NCBI GenBank assembly: GCA_030063045.1
Contig: JAQSEB010000102.1
Location: forward strand, 1-64,000
Source: Pratylenchus scribneri
Taxonomy: Eukaryota > Nematoda > Chromadorea > Rhabditida > Pratylenchidae
Reading direction: 5' to 3'
DNA length: 64,000 nucleotides
Below the pieces are notes generated by a model. That model saw only the letters and a list, made by a program, of their open reading frames with translations. It did no database searches and was not told the DNA's origin. This document shows, one piece after another, positions 1-12,357 of the stretch. Within the stretch, counting starts at the first letter, position 1, and every line of letters starts with the position of its first letter. The position numbers and the translations under genes were made by a program.

Positions 1-87
1 GTCGTAATTTATTGTTTAAGGGTCTTTAGAATAACGGGGGAGGCAAAATAATAAAAATCCATCTGCCCCCCTGTTTAAAATTTTGCC

Positions 88-146
88 CCCCCCCCCCCCC
101 CCCCCCCGTTAACAGTTTGCCCCCCCCCCCCCCCCCGTTAACAGAC
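88..146. repeat. two poly-C tracts with a shared GTTAACAG suffix
   Basis: Two runs of cytosine, each preceded by TTTGCC or TTTTGCC and followed by GTTAACAG, form a two-copy tandem repeat of homopolymer units. The rest of 1-348 is AT-rich sequence downstream of the minus-strand gene, and I see no gene in it. Run lengths this long are prone to assembly error. Confidence 0.8.
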
Positions 147-348
147 TAGTACCTATGCATTTTACAGAAAACTAACATAATTATAATAAAATTTTTATGT
201 TTTTTAAAAATTTCGGCTATTGTGATAAATTCAATTAGCTAAATGCTTTAATTTAATCCAAATCATTGTCAGTGAATTCGAATTTATTTGGCTTAATAAA
301 ATTTATTTTTTTAAATTATTTTGTAACCAAATTATTCTAAATTCATTA

Positions 349-3300
349 CTAACCATCCGGTTTTTTCTCTGGCTTTTTTGGGTCTTCCGGTTTTTTCTTT
401 TCCTTTTTCGACTTTGGTGTCTGTTGTCGAGTATCCAATGTGCGAACTTTGTTGCCCATTGCAGTTTCCGAGAGGCCTTTGATCTCTTCATGGCCTTTAA
501 ATAAATTAATTTTTTTTAAATTTGATTTGGCAAGATTAATTTCTTTCAATCTGATTAAAATAATTTTATGAAGCGAAAATCCAAAGATTATTCATTTTTT
601 TAAAGATCTAATCAAATTTTATATAAAAATTTAAACCATTATGGAACACAAGTTTGGGTAGCTTGATAACATTGCCATCGCATTCGAACATCATTTGGGC
701 CAAAACAATCTGTGTAATGATAAACGAAAATATTGTTTTTTATATTAATAGAATAATTTTAAAAATAAAATTTTTTTTTATCATAATTAACGCATTTTTA
801 ACTTACGACTAAATCCATTTTTTAATTTCAACTTATTTTCATAAATTTGTTATTTGTTTTTAATATATTTCCACGGCTTATACCTTTTGTTTTGGCTGTA
901 ATCCTTGCACTTTGATGTCCACTGTTTCCTTTGTGGTGAATGCTTGAGTGGTTGTCACAAATTCGGCAGTGCTCATTATGTCCGTTGTGCCGGTCGTACT
1001 TTTGAACGATTCCTTCAATATACAATTAATTTTTTAGAGATTTTTATTTTTAAGAAATTTGAATTCGGGTGATTTTCGACCAGTATTTTTTCTACCTAAT
1101 TAACATTATTTTTAAAATGTTTTTGTAAATTTTTCAAAAATAAAAATTTTTCATTATAAAAAAACATAGAATTATCTTATAAATTAGAATACTCTATTGG
1201 CAATTAAAAATGGATTTGACGAACCATTAAACTCTTTGAACGGCTCACATCGCTGAACATTCGTTCACTGTTCGAATCCGTTTTTGAATTATCAGTTTCG
1301 TGTTGCGAAGATGATTGTGAACCATCAGTTTTGCTCGCAGAGCCACTGGCTCCGGCATTTAAATTGGCATTAGCATCCTCTGTAAATTTTTATATAATAT
1401 TAATTCTAAAATTTGTTAAATTAATGGTCTTTTAAATTTTTAATATTAAAAGAGCGAAAAATAGTCTTGAATCTTATTTATTGAAAATTCAATATTTTAT
1501 AAAAGTATTTTTATTTTAAATTTTAATTTAATAGATTTTTATTGTCTCTTGAATATTTTTTTATGATTATGATAAAATAGAAATAATATTTTACGTCTTT
1601 TGCGTCGGATGATTTGGACACGCGGCGAAAATGTCTGATTTCCATAATATGCCTGCAATGATTAAAATATAAGAATTATTCATACAAATAAATCGAACAT
1701 TTTGTGGATCCATTTCCCAAATAACTTCTTCATCTTGGTCAGAATTGATAGTACCATTAAAATTTGCCTCTGCATGCAAGAAAACATTGTCATTGTAGCC
1801 ATAAAAAACTGAAAATTTAAATATAAAAATTTTAAATATTTGTTTTAATGAAACAATAATTTCACTAAATAATTTTTGGATAAATTTAGACTGGTGGTTG
1901 GTGGATAAAATATTTAAAGTCATATTTATATTTATTAAATAAATAAACAAAAATTCTAAAAAAAATTAATTTATTAAATATAAAGATCATAAAATTATTG
2001 CTATTTTAATATTTAAATAAATGAATAAATTAACTTAATTATATTCTAAAGAATTTTGCTAAATCAAATATTTTCTTTCAATTTTTTATTGAGCTTGAGG
2101 CATCGATCAAAGAGCCTTCTGTACTCCGCTTACCTTCTCGTTTTCGTCGTCCAAATTTCCCCGGGAATGGATTTGAAATGCTTTCCGTTCCCGGAACTTT
2201 GAATTTTGGCATGCCACGAACTGCATCCATTCCTTTGTTTGTCCATTTGCTCACGTCCGGTGTAAATTTGGTTGCATCAAATTTTTTCGCATTTTCGATG
2301 ATATTATTTCCTCTTTCCACAATACTTCCCCCAGTTTGGCTGAAAATTTTAATTTTTTTTTTTATTTTTAATGTGATAATAAATTTACCGAAGTTTTTGC
2401 TCAACATTGCTGCCAACATTTTTAATGGCATCCATATTCGGCATTTTTGGTATATTGATTTTATTTGTCATATCAGAAAAACTTGAGGGAAATTTTATAC
2501 CGCCAGGCAAATTATCAAGGAATGGTTGGGTCAATTTTCGACCATTTTCCAGACTGATACCGCCACTGCCTATACCTGCATTTGGATTTAGGAAAAAATT
2601 AAAATTCAGATGAAAATAAAATTTTAAAATTTAAAAAATTCAAATTTTTTTAAATTTTAATTCCATTTTTATATGTATAATAATTATAGTAGTCTAAATT
2701 CGATTTTATTAAAGTATTGATTTTAAAAAAACTCGACTTTTGTTTTTAAAAATTTCGGTTTTAGATTTCTTTTTCTCCAATTTTTTGTTATTTTGAGCAA
2801 AAATCCCCAATTTCGATAATAAATTTCATTGATTTTCTCAAACCAAAACCGACATTGAGTAACCCTAATAAAGAGTTTATAATTTTATATATTTTGATGG
2901 ACAAATATGACTAAAATATGGATTTGTGTTTAAATCAAAAAAAATTCTAAAAATTTGTTGATAAAATATTTTTTATATTATCAATTTACAAAAAATGAAA
3001 TAAAGGCTTATTTCGTTCCAATATCAGACAAGAAAAATTTTTTCTATCAAATTACCTGGAATATTGGAAAGTTGAGGTATTTTCACTCCTTTCGGCAACA
3101 AATTCTTTGCCCTGTCCCCTATGTTTTGTAGTGAACCACCAATGTCGCTGGGGAGCAAATTTTGCATAGTTCCAGTAAATTGCTTCAATGCTGCTGGACC
3201 TATAGATTTTAAAGATTATTATGAAAAATATTAAAATATTAAATTGAATTAAATTTAAAAATTTAATTTTAAAATGATTTATTTCCATGAAATTAGGTAG

Positions 3301-6300
3301 GCAAGATTGAATGTCTATTTAATTTTTTATTTAATTTTTAAAACAGATTAATTATGTAATTAATCAGTAAGCCTAATATGAATAATAATTCAATATTACA
3401 CCTTTGCTGGCCAAACTGCCAATCTGTTGACCAGCTTTGCTCATCATTCCATTGCCATAATCCATGCTCTTGCCTAGAAGGCTGCCAACTCCGCTAGCGA
3501 TTTGTCCGGCTTTTTGTTCTCCAATTTTCTTATATTCATCAACTTTGCCTTTGACATTATTCACAGCATTATTAACAGCATTTTTCCCTTGATTCATTAT
3601 ATTATCCACTTGAGCACGACCCTTTTTCATTAAATTTTCCTAAAAAATACATAAATTAATTTAATTTATTTCATGAAATGATTATTACTTATTATATTGG
3701 CTTTGAAATCAATTAATTAAATTTATTCATTTTAGAATCAAATATTGAAGTAGATTTTGATCTAATAATATCATATAATATTTTTACAATGTCAGATTTA
3801 TTTTTTGTCAATTAAATGAAATAAAATTATTAGAGCTGCCCAATAAGAGTAATTTCCCAATATACAATATCAAATACAATATAAAATTGCTCCTCCATAC
3901 CATATTGATATTGGACCAATAAACAATACTCTCTGTTAATACTAGAAATTTCCCAATATACATTATTAGTTATTACTATACAATAGTAAAATTGTCCCAC
4001 ACTCCTCATATTGCTATTGAGCCAATATACAATACAGAATACAATATGTATAGAGCAGCTCTAAAAATTATTATACCTTCAAGGATATTCAAGATTGAAT
4101 AAACAAATTCTGAATTTCTATTTTCGAGATACCTACGAGTAACACCTTGGTCATATTGATTTGAATTGAGTATCCAATGTAGAATTTATTTGGGTATAAG
4201 GTATAAGCAATGCCATATTTATAGACCTCTGTTTCTGGCTATTACCCTTTGTCCAAGCCAAGTTTTTCCATTAACTTTCCCTAGTATTCTTTTGTTCTTA
4301 ATTGGTTTTCAAAGTCGATTTTAAACCAGAATTTTCTTAAAATGCGGTTTAGAGTTTTTAAATATTTGATTTCGGTCTCTCTTATTTGTTGGTTTAAAGA
4401 GCAATTTTTAAATTTCATCAATTTTCCGAAACCGAAAATGAATATAGAGATTTAGATAATCTTAGTTCTTATTAGGGTTGCGTCCCCGAAGGTCGGGGAC
4501 GGTTTGAACGGGAAGGGGATGATCGGGGACAGCACTATCGGGGACGGGGACGGGGATGACCTGAACGGGGTTCCCCGCGGTGATCCCCGCGGGGACGGGG
4601 ATAGACTGAATTTTTGAAAAAGGTCTAATTCTTCACAAAAATTTTTCTAAAAGAAAATTTCTGCTCAATAATGGCCGCGCAGCGAAATAGCGAATATTAG
4701 CCATGTAGTGAAGTGAAAAAATTTTAGCCAAAAATTCAAAAATTATAAAAATTTTGCTTAAAAATTTTTCCATTTTCCTTGAAAAATCCAAAAATATGGG
4801 GTGCATGTTCATCCCCGCGGGGATTCATCCCCGCGGGGATGGCTCTTTCGGGGACGGGGATGAACGGGGATGGCTTTTCGGGGACGGGGATGAGGCCCAA
4901 AATCACCGGGGATCCCCGCGGGGACGGGGATGGGTGGGGACGGGGGCGCAACCCTAGTTCTTATTAGGAATAAAGGAAAAGTGAAAAAATTTGATTGAAT
5001 ACAAAAATTTTGTATATTATTTAACCCTATAATTTCTACATAATTAATTCATTTTTTAACAATCACATTTCACATACCCCTTGTGCTTTGACATTATTGA
5101 CCACATTGTTTAAATATTTCTCTCCGTCTCGAACTAGTACTTGCAGATTGGTGATGCCCTGTGTAACTTTGCCCATCACATCTTTTTTAAGGTTTCCCAA
5201 AGGACTGCCATCAATTAATTTCATCGCATCAGTCACTAGACCATTTTGCACAGCTTGTCCAAGGAATTCTTTTCCACCGTTCAGGAATTGTTCCGCTTTT
5301 CTAGATCTTGAGTCGCCTCCACCTCCACTTCCTCTTCGTCTATTATTTCCATTACCTCTTCCTCCGCGTCTATTATTGTTGCCGCCGCCTCCTCCGCCGC
5401 CTCCTCCACCTCCTCCTCCTCCTCCGCCTCCATTGCCTCTGCCTTGGCCTCTTGGTGATCCTGATGGGGGTGGTGGTCTATTGCCAGCAGAAGGTCTTCT
5501 TGGGCCATTGTTTGGCGGCCTTGAAACAGGCGGTTTCTGGTATTGTGCCTAAAAAAGGATGATTAAAAAGAAGTGTATTTTTAACTCATTTATATATGTA
5601 TCATAAAAATTGCACCCAATTTTGATTTTATTAAACATGTATTATTTATAAGAATATTAAAATAATTAATTTAGCGGAAAATCCACAATGAAATTGTCAA
5701 AAAAAAGTCTATTAAATGCTTAAAGAGTCATTATGCATTGAATGCTTTATTTTTATTTTTTAATTTAATAATTAGGGGTCGGATTTTTTAGTTTTAGTCT
5801 TTTTTTTTGTGTCAGCGCGAAAGCTGAAAATCCGCAAAAGTTGAAAAAACACAGAATTTTTGTCAGAAAAACAAGAAAAAAAAGAGATTTCAAAAAAGAA
5901 AAAAACTAAATAAGAGCTAGATAGGGGTAGGATTTGGTGCTTTGCTTCTTCGGCGTGATAGTGTGTGATTTTTAACTTTTGCGAATTATGAAATTTCGCT
6001 GCAACATATCTGTGGTAAAATTAGGGTTGCCAGATTTTTATTTTTTTAAAAAAGTACATTGATCATGAAAAAAAAAAGATTTTGGTGTCAAAAAAAGATT
6101 TTCGTTTTAAGCTAATATAAATTGATTACAATTTTTTAATTATATTTTTTTTTATCATAAATGAACAACCGGGGATCATCCAGAACTTAGATCACGTGTT
6201 TTTGAAAAGAAATTTTTAAAATTTTTCGTCTTGCAAACAAAAAATTTGAGCCAAGAATAGCCACGCAGTGAGAAATTTAAGCCAAAAATGGCCGCGCAGC

Positions 6301-9300
6301 GAAAAATTTTACGATTTTTTCATGATTTTGTGAAAAAACAAGCACAAAAAGTACACTAAAGTTAAAAAAAAAGTACAAATTTTAAAAAAGTACATCTGAC
6401 AACCCTGGGTAAGATTTGATGTGAAAAAAAGCATTAATGAATATTTATTTATAATTTTGGCACATTTTTCATCAATATTACATATTATATAAAATAGAGT
6501 GAAAATTTATTAGAAAATTCAATAAAAACTAAAAATCAACTATTTTTTTAAATTTTCGACTAAAAATCCACTCCAAAAAAATGACTTACAGCGACAGTAA
6601 CCGATGCTGATGCATGCAGTTTTGTTTGTGAAGATTTGTGATTTTCTTTGACTCGCTTTTCGCCTTTTGATACTGTCTCCGATTTGCTACTTTCCGTTTT
6701 ATTCTTCGATTCCGTCTTAGTTGTGGTTTTACGCATTCGTTCTTGTTCCTTCTTTTTCAACATTTCTTGTAAATCCTCGGAGCCTTGTTCCGTCTTTTTG
6801 ATGGTCCCAACTTCGGAGGTGTACATAAAGTCCAATTCCACATCGCTTGGCTCAGTTACCACAATATCCTGCAAGTATGAGCGACATTTGCGCATTCGGG
6901 TGCCACGCTTAAAAATTATATTTATTGGTTGAATTTTTAAAATTACTATAAAAAATTAATTTTTGCATAATTTAATATAATTTCATCGATTTAAATTCAA
7001 CAATTGTACTTTTATTTATTTTCTCTTCTCATTCTCTTAAATTAATAATAAAATTTAAGATCTAATTTAAATAATCGAAAGCTAAAAAAATCATCCTAAA
7101 TAAATTCAATTGCTATTGCCAAGAAAATAATTGGAATTAACTTAAATTAGTATAAGTCTTCATTGCTCAACAAAAGAATATAATAGTTGTTTTTGAATAA
7201 TTGTTTTAAGGGTAGAAAACGTTGAAAAAATCTTGTGGCAAAAAAGTGTCAAATAAAAGCACAGTCAATGGATCAGAAGATATGATCTTTTTATTTAAGG
7301 ATAAATAATCATAGAAAAGAAAATTTTCTCTTTTCGATAATAAATTCTCTTTCTTTTAAATAAGCTATAGTTACAGACATTTTACAAATTCTATATGAAT
7401 AAAATTTTTCTCAAAATTAATTTTTTTTTGATATTTTGTACTTACAATTTCCACATGCATATCACAATCTTCACTGTGCACCGAGGTGACCACTTGGAGT
7501 TCATTGTATCTCCGCTTGAAATCCAAATATAGCATCCACAAGCCTCGATTCCCATCATGGAAATCGCCATTTTCTGGGTCGGACCCTTCCACATTTCCAA
7601 ATGTTGTTGTGCCGTATTTTTCACCACCATATTCAAATTCCAATGGAGGCAGCTCATTGGCAGCAGAATCGGTGAAATATGAGCGGAAACTTTTGCTATC
7701 GCCAATTTGCAACATTATACGGCCATTGTCCGGCACCAAGAAATAGTATCTGTGGTTTTGAAAAAAATTTGAAAAAAAGTGCAATTTTTCGATGAATAAA
7801 TTACTTTTATTGAAATATTAATTAGTTATATTGTTCGAATTTATTATAAAAATTTAATATTTATTGAAAAATTAAAATCAAAAAGTTGCTCCAAAAAAAT
7901 GATCAGAATAAAATTTTTTGTTAAATTAAAGTATTTAATTAGAAAGAAATAATTTGGCCACAGTAAGAGAACAAAAAATGTTCAAGAAAATTTAATTAGA
8001 TAAATTCAATACTTGAAAAATGAATTCTATATTTTCCTCATACTTCCACTCTTATATTCTCTATTCTCATCCATTATAGGGAAAGAAAGTCCATTAGTTA
8101 CATACAAAAATTAACGAGAATGGAAAAGTTATTTTTTATTTTTTTTTAAAATTTTTTTCCTCATATAATGGTTGAAAATATTAATAGATGTCATTTAAAA
8201 TTAGCAAAATTTATTTATTTAATCGTATAAAATGCAAATATAATTACATAATTGTTAATTTGCATATTTAATTAGTTATAATTTTTAAAGATTAAGAGCA
8301 GGCACTCACTCTTCCCTTGTGATGCTCAGCGTGAACACAAAGAAACGATATGTGCATCGATATTTGCTGAGGTCCAATTTTACACCTTCTGCAGCTTTAA
8401 TTTTGCTTGGATCCAATCCAGGGAAGGCCACGACGGCCATGTTGAAGCCGTGTGCATTCAAAATGTTGTTGGTCAACATGCATTGGAAGGCGATCTTTTG
8501 TGATGGCAAATCCGTGTCATTTTCGTCTTCCGAAATGTAATTTGTGACCTGGAATTGTCGATATGTGCCGGAACCGTCCATTTGGCCTTCATAGCAGAAA
8601 GTCAAACTGAATAAATTTAGGGGAAAATGAGTTTAATTTTCAATTTAAATTATTTTTTCTTGTTAATTTTGATTGCTATTTTTCTCTCAAAAAAGGAAAA
8701 CTGAGTGCCCTATTTTATAGGTCATTAGGTTTAGGAATAGAGTGATTCCAGGGATAAGATATACGGACAATATACGGCAATAACCAATTACCCAGAACTT
8801 TTCCTACACTTTCTTCCTTTTGATATGAGGGAAAAAGGAAAACTCAAACTTAACTAATAAGAATAACGACTATTTTTTAGTCTACTTGTTGAATTTTTAT
8901 AAGAATGTTAGAGAATGCTAGCAGGAAGCAAGAATTTTTGCCCAAATTTGACAAATTTATTTCAATCTTGGTAAGTCAATGTCAATTTATTATAGTAGGT
9001 CTTCTCAATAATTTATTGTTATAAGACAATTTATTTAAGTAAATTATACATATGTTACTTTGTTGAGTTAACTTTAGCTAGGAAATTTATAAAATCTAAG
9101 TTATTATTAATTGTGTGTGTTATGTCACAAAAACTCGTGAATAACTTTATTCAATTTGGCGTAGTCGATTTAGTCAATGAAATTTCATTTTAAGATAGGT
9201 CTTATAGGCAAGGCAAAGTTAGTAAATTAAAATCCATTTGAATTTAAATGCATGGTTCATTAATGGCCCATTACCGTTGTGAAATGAAAATTTTATAGAA

Positions 9301-9814
9301 TAAAGCGACCATATATCGATCGAAGGAATCTATGCTCGAGTCCGTGTGAGATCTAGATCAAGACTTTCAAAATTGCCTAACTAAAAGAATACCCATATGG
9401 ACAGGTGCTGAGCATTTCGGCCACATCGGATTGCATCAACGACGAATTCTGGGCCAAAAATTCCACCTGCTCAACTGTATCCGCATCGGGCACCACAAAC
9501 GAGAAGAAATAGTGGATATTTGAGGTGCACGAGTTCATGTACTTTTTGTAGTCCAGAACAATTGGGGAGGACATTCCGGGGACTTTGCCATCCACAATTC
9601 TGAAAATTATAAAAAGGCCATTATTTTTATTATAATATAAAATTTACAGATAGCCAAATTTGTCATAATAGAACATTTTTGGCTCGATGAATTGCGTATT
9701 TTCAATTTCGAATGATTCTGGAGTATTTTGATCGTTGTTGAATACTGCCAAAATGCTGGCAGGAAAATAGAAGACCAAAAGGTATAAAATGGCAAATTCA
9801 AGGGAATTCGCCAT
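349..9814 (-). CDS. secreted glycine-rich multi-exon protein, about 1069 aa, unknown function
   Basis: Sixteen exons join in frame: 9814-9648, 9599-9393, 8606-8310, 7749-7446, 6907-6590, 5548-5078, 3639-3402, 3199-3056, 2575-2389, 2339-2134, 1808-1699, 1652-1595, 1379-1225, 1012-884, 709-637, 494-349. Residues 1-23 (MANSLEF...ASILA) look like a signal peptide, and the start abuts a CCCATTTTTAG acceptor. Residues 24-325 carry scattered cysteines. Residues about 340-430 are Lys/Glu/Ser/Thr-rich. Exon 6 (432-588) has a Pro/Arg/Asn segment, 16 consecutive glycines and GGRGN/RRGSGG patches. Exons 7-10 are amphipathic, rich in Gly, Lys, Asn and Met. RRKR occurs near residues 843-846 and 899-902, resembling furin-type processing sites. 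The C-terminus is Lys/Pro/Glu-rich. Donors after exons 11 and 13 (GTTCGA, GTTCGT) are weak, and the acceptor of exon 14 (TTGAAG) is poor, so the last third is less sure; reading through after exon 10 gives a stop at 2078. I do not recognise the family. It could be a matrix or cuticle-associated protein, but that is a guess. Confidence 0.72.
3831..4063. mobile_element. short hAT-like MITE, TAGAGCTGC termini
   Basis: The element starts TAGAGCTGCCC and ends GCAGCTCTA, an inverted repeat. It is flanked on both sides by the identical 8-bp direct repeat AAAATTAT (3823-3830 and 4064-4071). The interior holds a roughly 115-bp segment repeated twice, containing CCCAATATACAATA. It lies in intron 6 of the glycine-rich gene. 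The 8-bp duplication and TAG...CTA ends fit the hAT superfamily. Confidence 0.75.
4473..4956. mobile_element. GC-rich hAT-like MITE, TAGGGTTGCG termini
   Basis: It begins TAGGGTTGCGTCCCCG and ends GCGCAACCCTA, with a perfect 8-bp flanking duplication GTTCTTAT at 4465-4472 and 4957-4964. The arms are strings of GGGGACGGGGATGA-like words and are very GC-rich against AT-rich surroundings. It sits in the same intron as the element at 3831. Relatives occur at 40541-41030 and 48362-49829. Confidence 0.85.
6022..6407. mobile_element. hAT-like MITE, TAGGGTTGCCAGA termini
   Basis: The left end is TAGGGTTGCCAGATTTTT and the right end is ...AAAAAAGTACATCTGACAACCCTG. The flanking 8-mers are GGTAAAAT and GGTAAGAT (one mismatch). 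The interior shares words such as AAAAAAGTACATTG and GATTTTGGTGTC with the element at 21806-22254. It lies in intron 5 of the glycine-rich gene. Confidence 0.75.
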
Positions 9815-9825
9815 CTAAAAATGGG
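9815..9825 (-). promoter_or_regulatory. candidate spliced-leader acceptor of the first gene
   Basis: On the minus strand the sequence CCCATTTTTAG is immediately followed by the ATG of the glycine-rich gene. A T-run ending in TTTAG next to a start codon is typical of nematode trans-splice acceptors. Whether a leader is actually added is inferred. Confidence 0.45.
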
Positions 9826-12357
9826 AAATAAATTATTGTTAAAAATTGAAAAATATATTTTTTTACTCAATAGTCAATACTCAAACATCTCTACGGCTTA
9901 TAGGAGTTAAAAAAAAAGCAAAAAGTTATATCGTAATACAGGATTGGCTGATTATTTTCTTAAATGCTTAAATACTATAAAATAAAAAATTATAATTCTA
10001 ATATTTCATTATTTCCCTATCTTGAACCTACGTTAAATTAAAACATAAAATCTGATTATAAAATAAGTTTTTAATGGTAAAAATAGACCTGGATCACTAA
10101 GATTAAAGTAAAATATTCTAAAAAAATAGATTGGCGAATTTTTTTCTTGTAAAATAGCATTGCTTTCTCTATTCTTTTCTCTGTTTCTCTAATTCTATGC
10201 AACCATCTTAAATTTTAAAAGCTCGCATCAATTTTATGAAGCGGACTTACGTGGATACACACTCTGAATAATTTAGGTATATTAAAATGATATTTACTAT
10301 TAGCTGTAAAATATTTGGCTTCATCACGTTCTCTGGATCTCAGACTCTTTCTTCTTCTCTACTTCTTAAACTCTAGCAAATATTTTATAATTTTAGAATG
10401 GCATACATTTTACGGTGGGATTTTATGAAGCGAATTTACGTGGATACACACTCAGAATAATTTATATAAAAATTATCATTTTGTATAAAAATATTTGGCT
10501 TCATCACGTTCTCTGCTTCTTAAGACTCTTCTCCTCTCCTTCTCTACTTCTTAAACTCTATAACATAAATTTTAAAAATTTAAAATTGCTCAAATTTTAC
10601 GGTGTTTTTTGGGTTCACTTTCATTTTTCTAATGTTGAATTTGAATTAAAATGTTGAAAAGAAAATTTTATAATCAACTTAGAATTCAGCAGAATGGAAA
10701 TGAATTTGATTCTAAAAAAAGTCCACATATATGGGAACAAAACAAAGCCATTGTAGAGTGGCGAACGATTAAGTTTTCAAAAAGTGGATAAAATATTAAA
10801 AACAAAAAACAAAATTTAACCCTTAATAACAAAATAATTTAATTGAGAACAGAAATGGAACTAACAAAAATACTTTTATGTAATTATTAAGGAAAAAAAG
10901 ATAATTTATCTAATAAACATTGAATTTTCTATTTCTTATCAATTTCAAATAATAAAATAAATATTTGCGAAATTGTTGGGAATTACTGTATTTATGGATT
11001 GGATTTTCAAATTATTGATCTATCAAGATAACAGAAGTGAGATCTCAACTGAGAATCTCGGAAAAATCCCGGTCAGTCTCGGAAAGTCACGGTCCAATAA
11101 TGGAGAATTTTTAAGGTCTAATTTTCTAAAAATATTTTTAAAAATAGAAATAATAAGATAAAATGACATAATATAGGAAATAATTCAATAATTTGTTTAA
11201 AAATCATGAAAATCTCATGCTATTCTTTTTTCTCATGTACCGCCGAAAATTTCGGTTCAGCCTCGGCCGAAATCTCGGAAAGTCTCGGTCTCATCTTATT
11301 CAACCTTAAATTTTTCTCATTTATCTATTAAATAATAATGGCATTTAACTTTAAAAATAATTTTTTGAAATCTGTGGTTAATTCTAAGAATATTCTGGGC
11401 ATTTGATATTAAAATCGCCATCCGGTAATTCGGGAAAAATAATCTTAAAATCCAGAGAAATAGTGAATTTGCTCTACTTTTCTCATTCCTTTTGATTCTC
11501 CTCGAAATATTCCTTCCTAGTCCGGATTTATCTACATTTCGCTGACGCCGAATCCATATATTTAGAGAACATGTAAAAATAAAAAGTAAAAAATAATATG
11601 ATATCATTTTTTCTTTTCATTTTATTCAATCCAACATCATCCAAAGTACAATGTGCATAAAAAGAAATTTGTCCCGATTGGGTGGATATTCCGACAAAAA
11701 TGTGTAATCATCATTTAAAAAACACGATTTCTAATTTGTGTTGCAGAGGGCCAGAGGAAGGGGAGGAGGGTAATGTTCATCTTGCTTAATCATCCTTTCA
11801 TCATTTTAACGTGTAATTCGTCGTCCGTTGATCGGCCAAAATGAGAACATACACATTCATTTTTAGTTTACCCAGTTTATTTATTTCATTCAATTAATTA
11901 AATTTTACTGGAATTGCTCTCATTTCATTTTTACGATTTCATTCCACAACAAATAAAATCCGTTAAATATTCTAAAATTGGATTACTCATTCAATCATAG
12001 ATAGGTGAAAATATGAATTAAATAATAATTAGTCTCTGAAATGTTCAAGCTTAATCCCTTTTAAATTGGCTAAAACCCGGCTTCTGTAAAATGTCTTAAA
12101 AGAGTTTTAGGCGAAAAGCTTCGGTTAATCCCTCCCTCGTTTTAAATTTGTTAACCGGCACTATCCCCATTCTCCAATAACTATAATGTGACACTTAACC
12201 TTTTTATTGTTTTCTAAAATTTAACTTTTAAATCCGCGGTTGGATATTTGGAACATTCCTGCTAAAAGATTTTCTATTCTCTTGAGCTTCCTTTTTTCAA
12301 TCCTCTAATTCATTTCATATCATTATTTTCAAAAAAATATTCCCAACATCATTCAAA
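9826..12357. other. intergenic region between divergent genes
   Basis: This is the head-to-head interval between the glycine-rich gene (minus) and the Ly6-like gene (plus), so it should hold both promoters. No exon chain could be built in it. It contains a tandem duplication at 10231-10560 and a stretch rich in CTCGG/TCTCGGAAAG words around 11040-11300, probably a degraded repeat. Confidence 0.6.
10231..10560. repeat. tandem duplication, period about 185 bp, two copies
   Basis: The blocks TTTTATGAAGCG, ACGTGGATACACACTC, ATATTTGGCTTCATCACG and TTCTTAAACTCTA recur in the same order near 10234-10375 and 10421-10560. The copies have diverged between these blocks. No coding potential is apparent. 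Confidence 0.8.

Noticed and set aside
4736..4967. Arg/Pro/Gly-rich frames on both strands
   Set aside because: They are products of the GGGGACGGGGATGA arms of the MITE at 4473-4956, with no start context or splice partners.
5088..5552. 154-codon plus-strand frame with a long proline run
   Set aside because: It is the antisense of the poly-glycine exon of the minus-strand gene, which has proper splice sites and joins in frame to its neighbours.
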